Below, piece after piece: positions 54,601 through 64,000 of a stretch of DNA of 64,000 nucleotides (the first letter of the stretch is position 1; each line of letters opens with the position of its first letter). Position numbers and translations under genes: made by a program. The stretch is from Acanthococcus lagerstroemiae (lineage: Eukaryota; Arthropoda; Insecta; Hemiptera; Eriococcidae). The notes beneath the pieces are model-generated. The model saw nothing but the letters and a program-made list of their open reading frames with translations. It had not been told where the DNA came from and did not search any database. The stretch lies in NCBI GenBank assembly GCA_031841125.1, contig CM063113.1:27363312-27427311 (forward strand). Reading direction: 5' to 3'.

Positions 54601-57344
54601 CTGATGTCCTCCTTCGTGTATTCGCGTCTACAACCTGACTTCTTAGCCTTCAGATTGCATATAGCATGGATGTACTCAGTCAGCTCTAAACCACTTCTTT
54701 CTATACTGCAGACACCACCTTCGTCATTCCCTCAATTATTGTTTTTGTCAAACGTTTCGAGCTGGAATTTCCTCTCTACACGTTAGTTATTGAAACATAA
54801 CGCCGATTTCCGTGTTATCTTAGGCGAAATTTGATTTCCACGTTCCAGCGCGACCAGAGGAGAAAAAAGGAAAGAAATTTGGTCTTATCTATGTAAATTC
54901 CATGTCGGCATTGCGTTCCTCGTTTCCGCTGAATTCCGTTGCCGAGAACCGAAAAAAAATGAATAAATAAAAAGGTATACACGTTCAATCCGCAGAAAAA
55001 AATGATGAAAAAAGGAAAGGAAAGCGACCGCATGTTTTTCAAATATTTAATATAACGCGTACGCCGTTGTGTTGGTATCATCGACTGGCGTATACTTTAA
55101 GGCGTTATTTTCCCCATTTTTTCCCCCCGAATATTCAAGAGCGTTGTCGTAAGCTCGCCAGTAGGCAGGCGAAAAAACTGACTGCGAAATACCTGAGGGT
55201 AAAAAAGCGTCCTTCGCTGATTTACCAGCCGTGTTTTCATTCGGGTAGCCAACACGAAATGAAAATATTGTTCTAGGATCAAGATTAACGAGCGTACGAT
55301 GCGCGAGAACATCATTTCATGGTTCATCGTTTAAAGCATTGACGTACTATAAGGTTATTGACAACGAGGGACTGGAAAGTAGTAGCTGGATCGTACACTG
55401 TGGAAACTGAGGGCTGCTTACCGCTCAGCTTTCACCCTTTAAAATCCTGTTCACGTATCTGGTAGTGTTTATAGCTTTTGCTTTCCCAAATTCTTGAAAT
55501 CCTTCTCCTACAAGCAAGGTCAAAAACACCATGCCACACTATGGTAGATTACAAGGCAAAAATTCTTGGAACTCTTTTTCCTTCAGCAAAGCGACAGCCA
55601 CCTTACCATACTTGGATTAGAAAGAAAACATTGTTCAAATCCCTTTCTCCCAAAGTCGGTTAAAAGACACGCTGCTATATCGCATTGAATTACAAGGCCA
55701 AATCAAGGTTCAATGCCCCTGAGAACTGACGGTAGAAATGAGGTTTCAGGAATAGGTTTGACTGTCACATTGCCGTGGTCTAAAGTAAACTATGTAGCAC
55801 TCGTGATCTCCAAATTATCAGAGCATTTTCCGGAGTTTTCGAGTAGGGTTCATGCAGCCCACTTTCTCCCAAAACGTCCAGTCATTCAATTTTCCCATGC
55901 AGATCGATCAATATCCCGAGCAAACTTTCCTCATAAACGATAAACACTCAGGAAAATCTTCGCGTTTCTCCACTTCGCCGTTTGCCTCGGAGCAGCCATT
56001 TCGTTACTTCCGCCCGGAAACTTTGTAAAATACCTAAAAATTCGCTATTGTTTTTTGGTCTTACTGTAGAAAACTCACCAACTTTGTTGTATTCGAATTG
56101 AATCAATATGACGGAACATGAACCGACGCGCAGTAAGAACTTTCTGACTTTATTTGCGATATTCGATAAAAACATTCAACTGTAACTTACCTAAAACACA
56201 GACAAAAAAAGAAAGATAGAATCAAAGTTTTGGGTAGATAAATACAATGAATGAAAAAAAACAAAACACAAAAGTGTATATATATATGTATAATACAGAA
56301 CGGTGAACAAGGAAGGAAGAGAAAGGCAGGTGACCCGGTTTTCAGTACTCCACAAAAACGGGAACTGAATTCGATGATAATACAAAATTTAACATACAGG
56401 AAATACCCGTAGTATAATTGAAAAAAAAATTCTCTACAGCCGCCTTAAGTGAGGTGAGGGTATTACAATTTTTCAGAACTTATTCAATTCTGTTAAGACA
56501 CGTTCTGACCCAAGTTTTTGAAGTTTCATTCGTATTTTGAAGACTTCTTCAGACTCGGTTAAAACTCGTTCACACTAAATCAGACTCTACTTGGGATGTG
56601 GAATGAAATGTACAGAGTACTCGTGATACTATACACATGCACGCATACTAACAAACACATGTAAGGAGGTTGAGTGATCAAAATCGATATTTCGTATCCT
56701 TCAACACAGGGAGCAAAGATCGATCTCATCTCATGAAGATTCCACCAATTAGTTTGTTTCGATGGCTGTTTTAATGTGTAGTCAATATTGTACACAAATG
56801 ATCTCGATAACAATTTACCCTCAAATAACTAAATTTTTCGGAATTCAAAATATCGAATCACTGCACGTTCCTTTCTTAGGAGCGAATGATTTGATAATAG
56901 GGGGAAGGGTCAAGTCGCTATCTGATATAGGCTTCAATTTCAAAACCTACGACTCTTTTTAAATGGCTGAAATCAACTCAGTTTAAAAAATGAGCATAGT
57001 ATCGAAATAGGGGTTTTTCGGAACTCTTCTTTTCTTTAGAGTAATGTGATCAGATTGTTCATTGGGCACCGGTTCGACCACAAAATTCGTTTTGTATCTT
57101 GAAGAGGAGCGGAATATTCCGACTTCAAAAAATGAACGAAGTTCTGAAAAAGAATTATCTTTGGGAAAAGGAATTGTTGTTTTTAATTGTCGTGTTACAG
57201 TTTTCACTTGACCCTCACTGGGGTGCCAAACTTAAAGAGTTACACCAAATACACTACAACTCCAAGGTTTTTAAAGGCAAATACCGGCCAGGATTAGTAT
57301 AAAACTCCAGTTTTAGGAAGTCAAATCGGAGTTGGATGAAAAAT
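54601..57344. other. unassigned DNA with a short GACT array
   Basis: No gene recognised over 2.7 kb. A short GACT array is at 56480-56580, and a (TA)n run at 56277-56288. Open frames up to 88 codons carry no recognised motif. Confidence 0.4.
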
Positions 57345-57775
57345 TTGATGCGATGTTTGAAATCAGCGATCCATTTTTCATTGCAAGTTAATTTTTTCGC
57401 TTCGATGGAGAAAATGTTGAATCTGTGATTCAAATCGAGGGCAGATGATAAACCTGATGAGACATTCAAAATCAACCCCCCTCCCCTATACAAAAAAGAA
57501 GAAAATTTGAATATTTATTTGATTTTGTTCAATTTTAGTCCTTTTTTGGTCCAATATTTGGATTGTTGGGCCCAAATTGGGGCCTGGTAGAAAAACTGAT
57601 ACCGTATTCGAAATCAGTGACCAAAAATAGCCTACTTCGACATTTGGTTTCATTTCTCGAGCCAACTTACTTCCGCCCGTTTTTGGTCGAAAATTCAAAT
57701 TTGTGGTTCCTAACTGGGGTTGAATTAGAAATGTAATGCAATGTTCGAAATCAGCGATCCATTTTTCATTGCAAG
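57345..57775 (+). repeat. duplicated repeat unit, copy 1
   Basis: Contains attcgaaatcagcgatcc (twice), tcgcttcgatggagaaaatg, gtccaatatttggattgttg and cctacttcgacatttggttt. The same order recurs at 58289-58660. Related attcgaaatcagcga words occur at 35290-35420, 36515, 37085 and 59370, so the family is dispersed through the window. Confidence 0.75.
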
Positions 57776-58288
57776 TAGTGATGTCAATCATTTATTCGAT
57801 CAAAAATGATCGATCACGATCATCTCGATAAAACTCGAATCTTTTTCGATCATCGAGCTCAGGGCGATAATTATTATCAATCATGAAGAATAAGAAAAGA
57901 GACCATTGGTAGACGAGTATAAGTTCCTTTCTATTAACGACTTCTCTGAACACAGAAATGAATGCGTTTTTTTAAAGTTGACTTAGAAAAGGACCTGATA
58001 GAGAATGTTTTTAGGTATTTTCTGTTTTTGCTGAACATTACAGTGGAGAAGAGAGTGGCATTGATAATGTTCGGACTGTGCAAACAACAACAACGCCGAA
58101 ACTAAACCCAAATGATAAGCGAACGGTGATGGTTACTTAGACTCTCATAAGAAAAACACACATTTTTGTGATGTAAATGAATATCTGTCTGTTGTATGCC
58201 ACTGGGTACTTGACATTGTAGTTTGTGATCGACCATCAGAAAGATCGATCATGATCGATCATGATTTTTGTACTGAACGACATCACAA
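57776..58288. mobile_element. hAT-type MITE, 513 bp
   Basis: Ends tagtgatgtc and, reverse-complemented, ttgtgatgtc are inverted. Subterminal GATCGATCATGATCGATC-type words lie near both ends. It splits a repeat unit: the neighbouring unit reads cattgcaagttaatttt uninterrupted (57378-57394). The flanks give an 8-bp duplication attgcaag with a 1-nt deletion in the right copy (attgcag, 58289-58295). No coding sequence. Confidence 0.8.
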
Positions 58289-58660
58289 ATTGCAGTTAAA
58301 TTTTCTCGCTTCAATGGAGAAAATGTTGAATTCAAAATCAACAATATCCCCCCCCCCCAATACGAAAAAGAAGAAAATTTGAAAATTTATTTGATTTTTC
58401 GAGTCAGTTTAATTTTAGTCCCTATTTGGTCCAATATTTGGATTACTGGGCCTGGTAGAAAACCTGATGCGATATTCGAAATCAGCGACCAAAAACAGCC
58501 TACTTCGATGTTTGGTTTCATCTCTCAAGCCAACTTAGTTTCGCCCAATTTTAGTCGAAAATTCAAATTTGTGTTTCCTAACTGAGGTTGGATTAAAAAT
58601 TGAATGCGATATTCGAAAACAGCGATCCATGGAACCGTTATTTCGACAATTCATCGGTAC
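58289..58660 (+). repeat. duplicated repeat unit, copy 2
   Basis: Parallel to 57380-57765: tcgcttcaatggagaaaatg, a c-run where copy 1 has cccccctccc, gtccaatatttggattactg, gatattcgaaatcagcgacc, cctacttcgatgtttggttt and gtcgaaaattcaaatttgtg. Confidence 0.75.
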
Positions 58661-59599
58661 TTCTCCATTTAAGAATGCATCCCCAGCCATTTTGAGGGGA
58701 CGAAATTTTTTCACCCGAGAAGAAATTAGACCCATCTCACGTTGATCCGACTTCGGTTCACAGAGAACGATGAGAGATATTTTTTACACTGTGTAAAGTT
58801 CATCACCGTTTGCATGCATACGAAATTGCATACTCAATTCGCCGTAAATACGCCATAGAGCTCAAGGTAAGTAATAATCACTTTACACCAATGACTACTA
58901 GTCAGTGGTCATGATTCCAATATTATTGGCCTGGATTTTGAGTTTTATTTGTTTCCTGGAGTAGCAATGGTCATATTTTATAATGTTTGTGAATTTTTTC
59001 ATGCTTATCGTCTTCAGTTTTTGATTTTGTGATTGTTTTGTTTTTTGTAAGTTTAATCTTTGTCCCGATCCCGTAGAGATCTAATTATTGAAGAAAAAAA
59101 AATAATAATAAGGGAAACTAATTTATGAAACGCCCTGTGTAAGTGAAATCGTCAGGTTAACACCTTGTCTCAGGTTTTCCTAGCTTACGGTGGAATTCGT
59201 CAAGTCAAATTCCCCCCCCCCCCGATGAAATCTGGATTGTGAAGACCTAGATTTGTGACGGTTGTCAATCTTTCAGTGTCGCTAAATTTTGCTCATTTTA
59301 TGAGGAAACTGTTGTATTTGCGGTTCAAAATTATGACCAGATTGAAAATCTCAAAAATCTAACGAGGAATTTTGAAATTAGTGATCCAAGAAACCCTTAT
59401 TCTGATAATTTGCTCCGAATTTTTCTATTCAAGATCTCGAAGTCCAGCAGTGGTACGTTCAAACTCCTCGCGTAGTAGGAAGATTTTTTTTAAAATCAAA
59501 AATGAAACTAGATTTTCGTTCCGTGGAGATTGAATTTTGTGATTAAAAAAGAAAAAGAAAAAAAAAAGAGGGGACCAACGCGTTAAGCACCCTGTATAA
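58661..59599. other. unassigned DNA
   Basis: No gene recognised. Contains a c-run near 59211-59222 and faint matches to the attcgaaatcagcga family near 59370. Confidence 0.4.
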
Positions 59600-59835
59600 A
59601 TAATTCTTCATCCTCTTATTCTCCTCTTCTAGTCGTTTGAAAATTGCTTTTCGTGAGCTATAGAATATGAATGGCAAAAGTGAATCTCTCTGTCGAACCC
59701 CTCTTAATATCAACGCATTGACCCTCTACGTCGGTTACTATTCTGGATTTTAAATCTGGGTACATTTTTTGTATTAAGTGGAAAAAGTTCTTCGCAGGCT
59801 CCAGATTTTTTAACGGGGATATCATGAAATCGTGT
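59600..59835 (-). pseudogene. RTE fragment (copy G)
   Basis: A minus-strand frame reads KNFFHLIQKMYPDLKSRIVT and DVEGQCVDIKRG, then after a shift VRQRDSLLPFIF. This matches the RTE segment ETYKGLKARIVTDIEG...RGVREGDPISPLLF of copy F. Both ends are truncated. Confidence 0.8.
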
Positions 59836-60434
59836 TCTAGCGTATAAAACGTCTACTATAACACTAGACAACAGCATAAAAAACCATGTGATGAGATTAT
59901 ATGATTATAACTGACCAGATGTGGGGGGGGGGGGACAAAGTACAGTGTATTACAATTTTTATACAGGGGGGAGGGTCCGGGAAAATGATGGGAAATAATT
60001 TGGCTGGAGGGCTGAAGGGAGAGGTACCCGGAAAATACAGGAAGCAAATGGATCATGGAGTAGAAGAAGAAAATGAAAATGAGAATGAAAACGAAGAGGA
60101 GCGTTAGAGTGTAGGACAAGGGAGAGAAGGAAGAAGTCATTGAAACCAAGCTGACTCAGAGGCCGATAATTGCTTCTGAATGACGTTGCTAAATGCTTCA
60201 CGATTCATAAAGCAAATATCCACCTCTGCATTCAGTATATTTCAGGTTGTATGGATAATATGTAAACAAATCATAATACAAATATTTCTAAAATGTTTTT
60301 TGGAATTTTCAATTTTTTTTTTCAATTTTACCTTCATCGTATGGATCCCAAATGACTGCGCTAAATTCCTGAATTGATCTTATCAAAGCAAAAAATAATC
60401 CTTTCTTAGTTTCATATTTCTTGTAATTAACGCT

Positions 60435-60645
60435 GTTCTTCTTCTTCTTTTTTTTATATTTAGCGAGACACTCATTGCCCATAGGCCATGGCGTCGGTAG
60501 ATCTTAAGAATAGACATACATTATTTAATACATAATGGGTGCAGTGAACTTGAATGAGATGTGAGAGCTTGTTGTGAGTTATAAAGGTGATAAGGGGGGG
60601 GGGTACATATGTTATCAATGAGTAGGTACTGAATGAGGTGGTTGC
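60435..60645 (-). mobile_element. retroposon fragment inserted in the LINE
   Basis: In the paralogous LINE piece at 51105-51150 the sequence runs directly from aatagccggttttatcaaaa to accagcgttaatta. Here about 200 bp intervene. On the minus strand this insert ends in gctaaatataaaaaaaagaa then gaagaag, an A-rich tail, so it is a 5'-truncated retroposon 3' end. Confidence 0.7.
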
Positions 60646-61949
60646 AGTGATATGTTCCTCTTGATACCAGCTATTCTTTTACATTTTGAGGTGATGAGGT
60701 CTATGAGACTGGAAAATGATAATTTGCTATCAAGTAGTACTCCCAGGTCCCTTACCTCCTGAATACTTGGCAATCTATAATTTCCTATTTTATAAGGGTG
60801 TAGCAAGAGCTACTTTACACGACTGAAAGTAATGCTTTGGCATTTGGATTTATTGAAGGGCAGTAGATTCCAATCACCCCAACAAACAACAGAATTCAGA
60901 TTTGCCTGAAACTCAATACAGTCTGAGAAGGACGTTATCTTTTCAAATATTTTCATGTCATCTGCATTATAGTATTAGCTTGAATTTCTCTACTTTAAAA
61001 GTCACATCATTCAAAAATATGAGAAATAAAAAGGGACCCAAGACTGATCCTTGAGGAACACCTGAAGGACACTAAGCATGAGATCTGCTATCATGATACT
61101 CCACAAACAGCACTCTGCCTTCCAAGCATGCCTGAAATAGTAAGACCAATTCATCAGATAAGCCCAGTATGTCTAGTTTTTAAATGTCAAATGCCTTTGA
61201 AAAGTCCATGTAAACGACATCTAGTTGTTTCCTATCCTGAAAACTATCATAGATAATATTAGTCAAGAAGGTTTGTTTGTACAGATCTACCCTCAGTAAA
61301 CCCTTGTTGAGTAGGGAATAGACTCAATTCCAATGTTTTATTTAATTTTCTATAAAATAATGTCTCAAATATCTTGCACGGTAGTGGTCATAGTGATATT
61401 GATCTATGTTTCTTCGTTTTACTAGAGATTTTTCACATTTTGGTGGGGATCATTTCTGCTATTTTCCATACATTCGGAAAAACACAGGTCTGCAGAAATA
61501 AATTGAATAAAAACGTTAAAAGTGACACCAAAGTATCAGAGCATGCGCGACAGATATACGGGGGGATACAGTTTGGCCCTTACGACTAATTCGGCAAAAG
61601 TTTTTGCAAAACTTGTTCTACACTATAGTTTTCAATTATTTTCAAAGTTATTACTCCAGAATTTTTGTATTGCGAAGAGGCAGTGGAAACAGGCAAAGTT
61701 GGTGGTGTCTTGTGCATATTACAGACACTAGAGGAACAATTCGCGACTGCAGTGGCAATGTCCTGTCCAGTAACACAACATTAGCCATTATATTTTAAGA
61801 TTTTGCCATCATTAATTTTTTCGTTTTACCACTGATGTTATTCCAAAATTCCTTTGGCTGCACCTGTATCCCATCCTCCAGTTTACCTTCAAATTGAATC
61901 ATTGCTTTCCTAATTAGGCACCTTGTTTCCCTCCTTAATTCTTTGAATT

Positions 61950-62519
61950 TCAGATACCTGTCTGAACAACCGGGATTATTCTTCCAAGTCTCATGTGCTC
62001 TAGATTTCTTTTTATTTTGGTTATGATTTCGCTAGTAAACCATGGTGGGTAAGAACTGCCACTCATTTTCTTTTTTAAAGGAAATAAATCTCTGATTATA
62101 TCAAAAACCGATTCTTGATAGTATTTAGCAGCACAATTGCAATCCACAGAATTACATAATTCATTCCAGTCTTTCTCTGCAAACCTTTCGTACAATTGGC
62201 AAGAAATCAGCCTTCGGAAAGTTAAAGTAACAGTGTGATTAGTTTCTCTTTGAGATGTTCTACCTAATACTCCGACAAAGTACATTGTTATTAACAAAGG
62301 GGGATGGTGATTATCCACCTGGTCAACTACTGAGGTATCCCTTATAACCTTAATATCCTCAAAATTTGCGAGAACCAGATCGAGTGTTTTACCAGCTGTA
62401 TCGTTTGCTAATACCCACATGGGAAGCTTGGGAAAAGGGGAGAATGTGTGGTTTTCAGATGCTTCTAAGAATGACCAAGTTGTAAGAATCGGGATCACGA
62501 AAGCAAGAGACGCTGACAA
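61950..62519 (-). pseudogene. LINE inter-domain region, 189-codon open frame
   Basis: Part of the Jockey/CR1-like element. TLDLVLANFEDIKVIRDT lies at the end of the endonuclease domain, VDNHHPPLL replaces the usual SDH-type motif, and PPWFTSEIITKIKRNLEHMR is the conserved linker before the RT. The frame is interrupted upstream by the RNase H LINE and downstream by a shift. Confidence 0.8.
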
Positions 62520-62539
62520 CTATTCAATGGCACTGGTAT

Positions 62540-63395
62540 CCTCCAAGCAGGGGTAATGGTCATCACGGTGACCATTGATAGAAGCCAGCAGAAGGGCCTT
62601 GTTAATAGACAGGTCTATACCTGTACAGATAGTTAACGGCTATTAAGGCACTATCGTCACACCAAAGTACATCCCTGGTGGTGGCGGAGTGTGTTAACGA
62701 ATTATACACCCTTGCTCACGAGGACCGTGTCACCATACTATGGACACCGGGACACTGCCGCGTAAAAGGGAACATGATCGCTGGCAAGCTAGCGAAGGAA
62801 GGCATAAAGATTAAAGAAGGATGAACTGGCAACAACCAGATCGTGTCTTCCTGTAGCATACAGCTTCATGAAATCCAAAATAAAGGCTTAGATAAGTAAG
62901 CAGAGGGAAATGCACTGGCGATTGGCCAGTAGCATGAAAGTCAGCAAAACACTGATAAAGGGCGCACCCAGTAAGTATACCAAGTTCCTATTAGGGCTTG
63001 ACAGGAAACATGCAACACTCATGGTCGGACTACGAACTGGTCATGGGGCCACAAAACACGTATGGTATAAAATAGGAGTGGTGAAAAGCGGCTCCTGTAT
63101 GTACTGTGGAGAAGAGGAAGAAACCTCGACCCACATCATATGTCAATTCCCAGCAATAGCTGGGACAAGACGCGAAGCACTGGGGCTACAATATCCAGCG
63201 CCCAGTGAAGTCAATCGGATAGAGCTCAAGAAAATTCTCACTTTGGCAATAAGAATGAGGCTACTGACCTGATCCTGAACAGCAACTTGAGGAGTAGTGC
63301 AATGGACTACAAAATCTGAGCACTCGGCGCATACAGCACCACCTCACACAAATGAAAAATGAAAGATGAAAAGTATTTTACCTAAAATATTGACT
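62540..63395 (+). pseudogene. 3' end of a second LINE with RNase H domain and zinc knuckle
   Basis: Opposite in strand to the LINE it interrupts. Shifted frames give VYTCTD(S) and AIKALSSHQS (RNase H, about 62620-62670), RVTILWTPGHCRVKGN (about 62725-62775) and AGKLAKEG. The frame 62910-63272 continues with LMVGLRTGHGATKHV and CMYCGEEEETSTHIICQF, a CCHC knuckle typical of the C-terminus of I/LOA/R1-type LINEs. The stop is at 63272, followed by a 3' UTR with agtgcaatggactac and an A-rich end near 63370. The RT and endonuclease are absent (5' truncation). Confidence 0.85.
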
Positions 63396-63401
63396 ACACA
63401 A

Positions 63402-63701
63402 TCAAACGCATGCAACTGATTTATGTACTTCCAGGAATAGCTGCAAGTCAGAATATGTTCTATCAGCATAATATATTAATTTATCATCATTAAAGTAGGG
63501 TAGGTTGAAATCGCCAATTAAAATAACATTTTCATGTATTAAACCTGCCTCCGTTATTTTCTCAGAAATTGCCACGTATTCTTCTCTTGGTAGACAAGGT
63601 GGAAAGTAAAAAGGACTTGTAAGTACAGGTATGCATGCCTCTAAGTATACTCTAATCCATAAATGCTCACAATTGCTCTTTGGTAACTCCAGCTCCACCA
63701 C
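63402..63701 (-). pseudogene. LINE endonuclease domain fragment
   Basis: A 99-codon open frame: LWIRVYLEACIPVL, YFPPCLPREEYVAISEKI and NVILIGDFNLPYFNDD. The GDFN(L/A)P motif and the preceding YxPP...EEY motif are those of the apurinic-type endonuclease of Jockey/CR1-like LINEs. It continues the element whose linker lies at 61950-62519, separated by the RNase H LINE insertion. Confidence 0.85.
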
Positions 63702-63920
63702 CCGCTCTGCCTTACCACCTTACCTCCTCTCAACACCAAGAGCCTCCTGCCTGTCCTTACGAAACACCATTATGTTGCTTATCAAAAAGCTCTCCATTTT
63801 GCATACCACTATGTCACCACGTTTCTGTCAGGGCGTTTAGTACAGGCAAGTGAACTCAATATCCTTTCCCCAATACCAAGCTGATTGATCATATCTACAA
63901 AACGATTTTAGGATTACTAA

Positions 63921-64000
63921 ACGAGGATTTGAAAGGAGTGAGAAAGGGGAAGTGAAAGTAGGCGTAGAGTACTCTATCCACAACCAACGCCAGAAGTAAA
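63921..64000. other. window edge, unassigned
   Basis: Probably further LINE 5' sequence on the minus strand; too short to call. Confidence 0.3.

Larger units (their letters stand above)
59890..63920 (-). pseudogene. Jockey/CR1-like non-LTR retrotransposon, long decayed copy
   Basis: Minus-strand frames give the layout of a LINE ORF2: endonuclease start (FVDMINQLG near 63890, VFRKDR near 63755), VILIGDFNLPYF (about 63530, GDFN), LDLVLAN (about 62380), SYPPWFTSEIITKIKR (about 62040), a GP(D)...PPYI segment (about 61560), WKIAEMIPTK (about 61450), LDVVYMDFSKAFDI (about 61200, first catalytic Asp), YNADDMKIFEKI (about 60960, YADD-type), VRDLGVLLDSKLSF (about 60730) and then FALIRSIQEFSAVIWDP (about 60370). 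The last 300 bp match the LINE 3' UTR at 52370-52680. It carries at least two insertions (60435-60645 and 62540-63395) and many shifts. Confidence 0.88.

Overview
This window is eukaryotic, intron-scale, AT-rich DNA made almost entirely of decayed and nested transposable elements. No host protein-coding gene, rRNA gene or functional tRNA gene could be recognised. The mix (RTE-clade and Jockey/CR1-like non-LTR retrotransposons, a Penelope-like element with a GIY-YIG endonuclease, a tRNA-derived SINE, mariner, pogo/Tigger, several hAT derivatives, a Helitron-like end and a long-inverted-repeat element) fits an arthropod, most likely an insect. The species cannot be fixed from the sequence; a hemipteran-type genome is only a guess.

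Region by region. 1-8.6 kb: unassigned DNA, a TTCTAC-rich cluster, and a degenerate GACT-type array broken up by a hairpin element and a Penelope-like retroelement (minus strand). 8.6-16.2 kb: a truncated SINE, a 683-bp hAT derivative with an 8-bp target-site duplication (TSD), an inverted-repeat element carrying a tRNA-like core, an RTE copy, and a Helitron-like 3' end. 16.2-24.9 kb: the most striking structure, an 8.0-kb long-inverted-repeat (Foldback/MULE-like) element with a perfect 9-bp TSD (gttttaatt). It sits inside an RTE copy and carries inverted copies of a Tigger-like element, hAT remnants and mariner remnants. 25-29.3 kb: a CpG-rich stretch, a two-copy repeat family with perfect hairpins and an internal (AT)n tract, and a long tandem array. 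29.4-33 kb: a nearly complete RTE copy followed by a second RTE fragment. 33.6-38.8 kb: a local repeat cluster split by a 3.9-kb DNA element with a 5-bp TSD, itself split by a 2.0-kb hAT-like element. 39-44 kb: a 715-bp hAT derivative that keeps part of its transposase, a CpG-rich unassigned tract, a 44-bp periodic array, and smaller repeats. 44.7-47.8 kb: the best-preserved gene-like object, an RTE element (minus) with a 557-codon reverse-transcriptase ORF and its upstream endonuclease region. 48-59 kb: microsatellites, inverted repeats, two SINE copies, Jockey/CR1-like fragments, a hairpin MITE with a usable empty-site paralog, and a hAT MITE that splits a repeat unit. 59.6-64 kb: an RTE scrap and a long Jockey/CR1-like LINE (minus) interrupted by the 3' end of a second LINE that carries RNase H.

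None of these elements looks intact. Autonomous proteins survive as frameshifted or interrupted pieces, and most DNA transposons are non-autonomous derivatives. Insertions inside insertions give a relative chronology at several sites: 8.0-kb element into RTE; hAT into the 3.9-kb element; RNase H LINE into Jockey-like LINE; MITE into a LINE 3' end. All names rest on motifs read by eye; no database search was possible.
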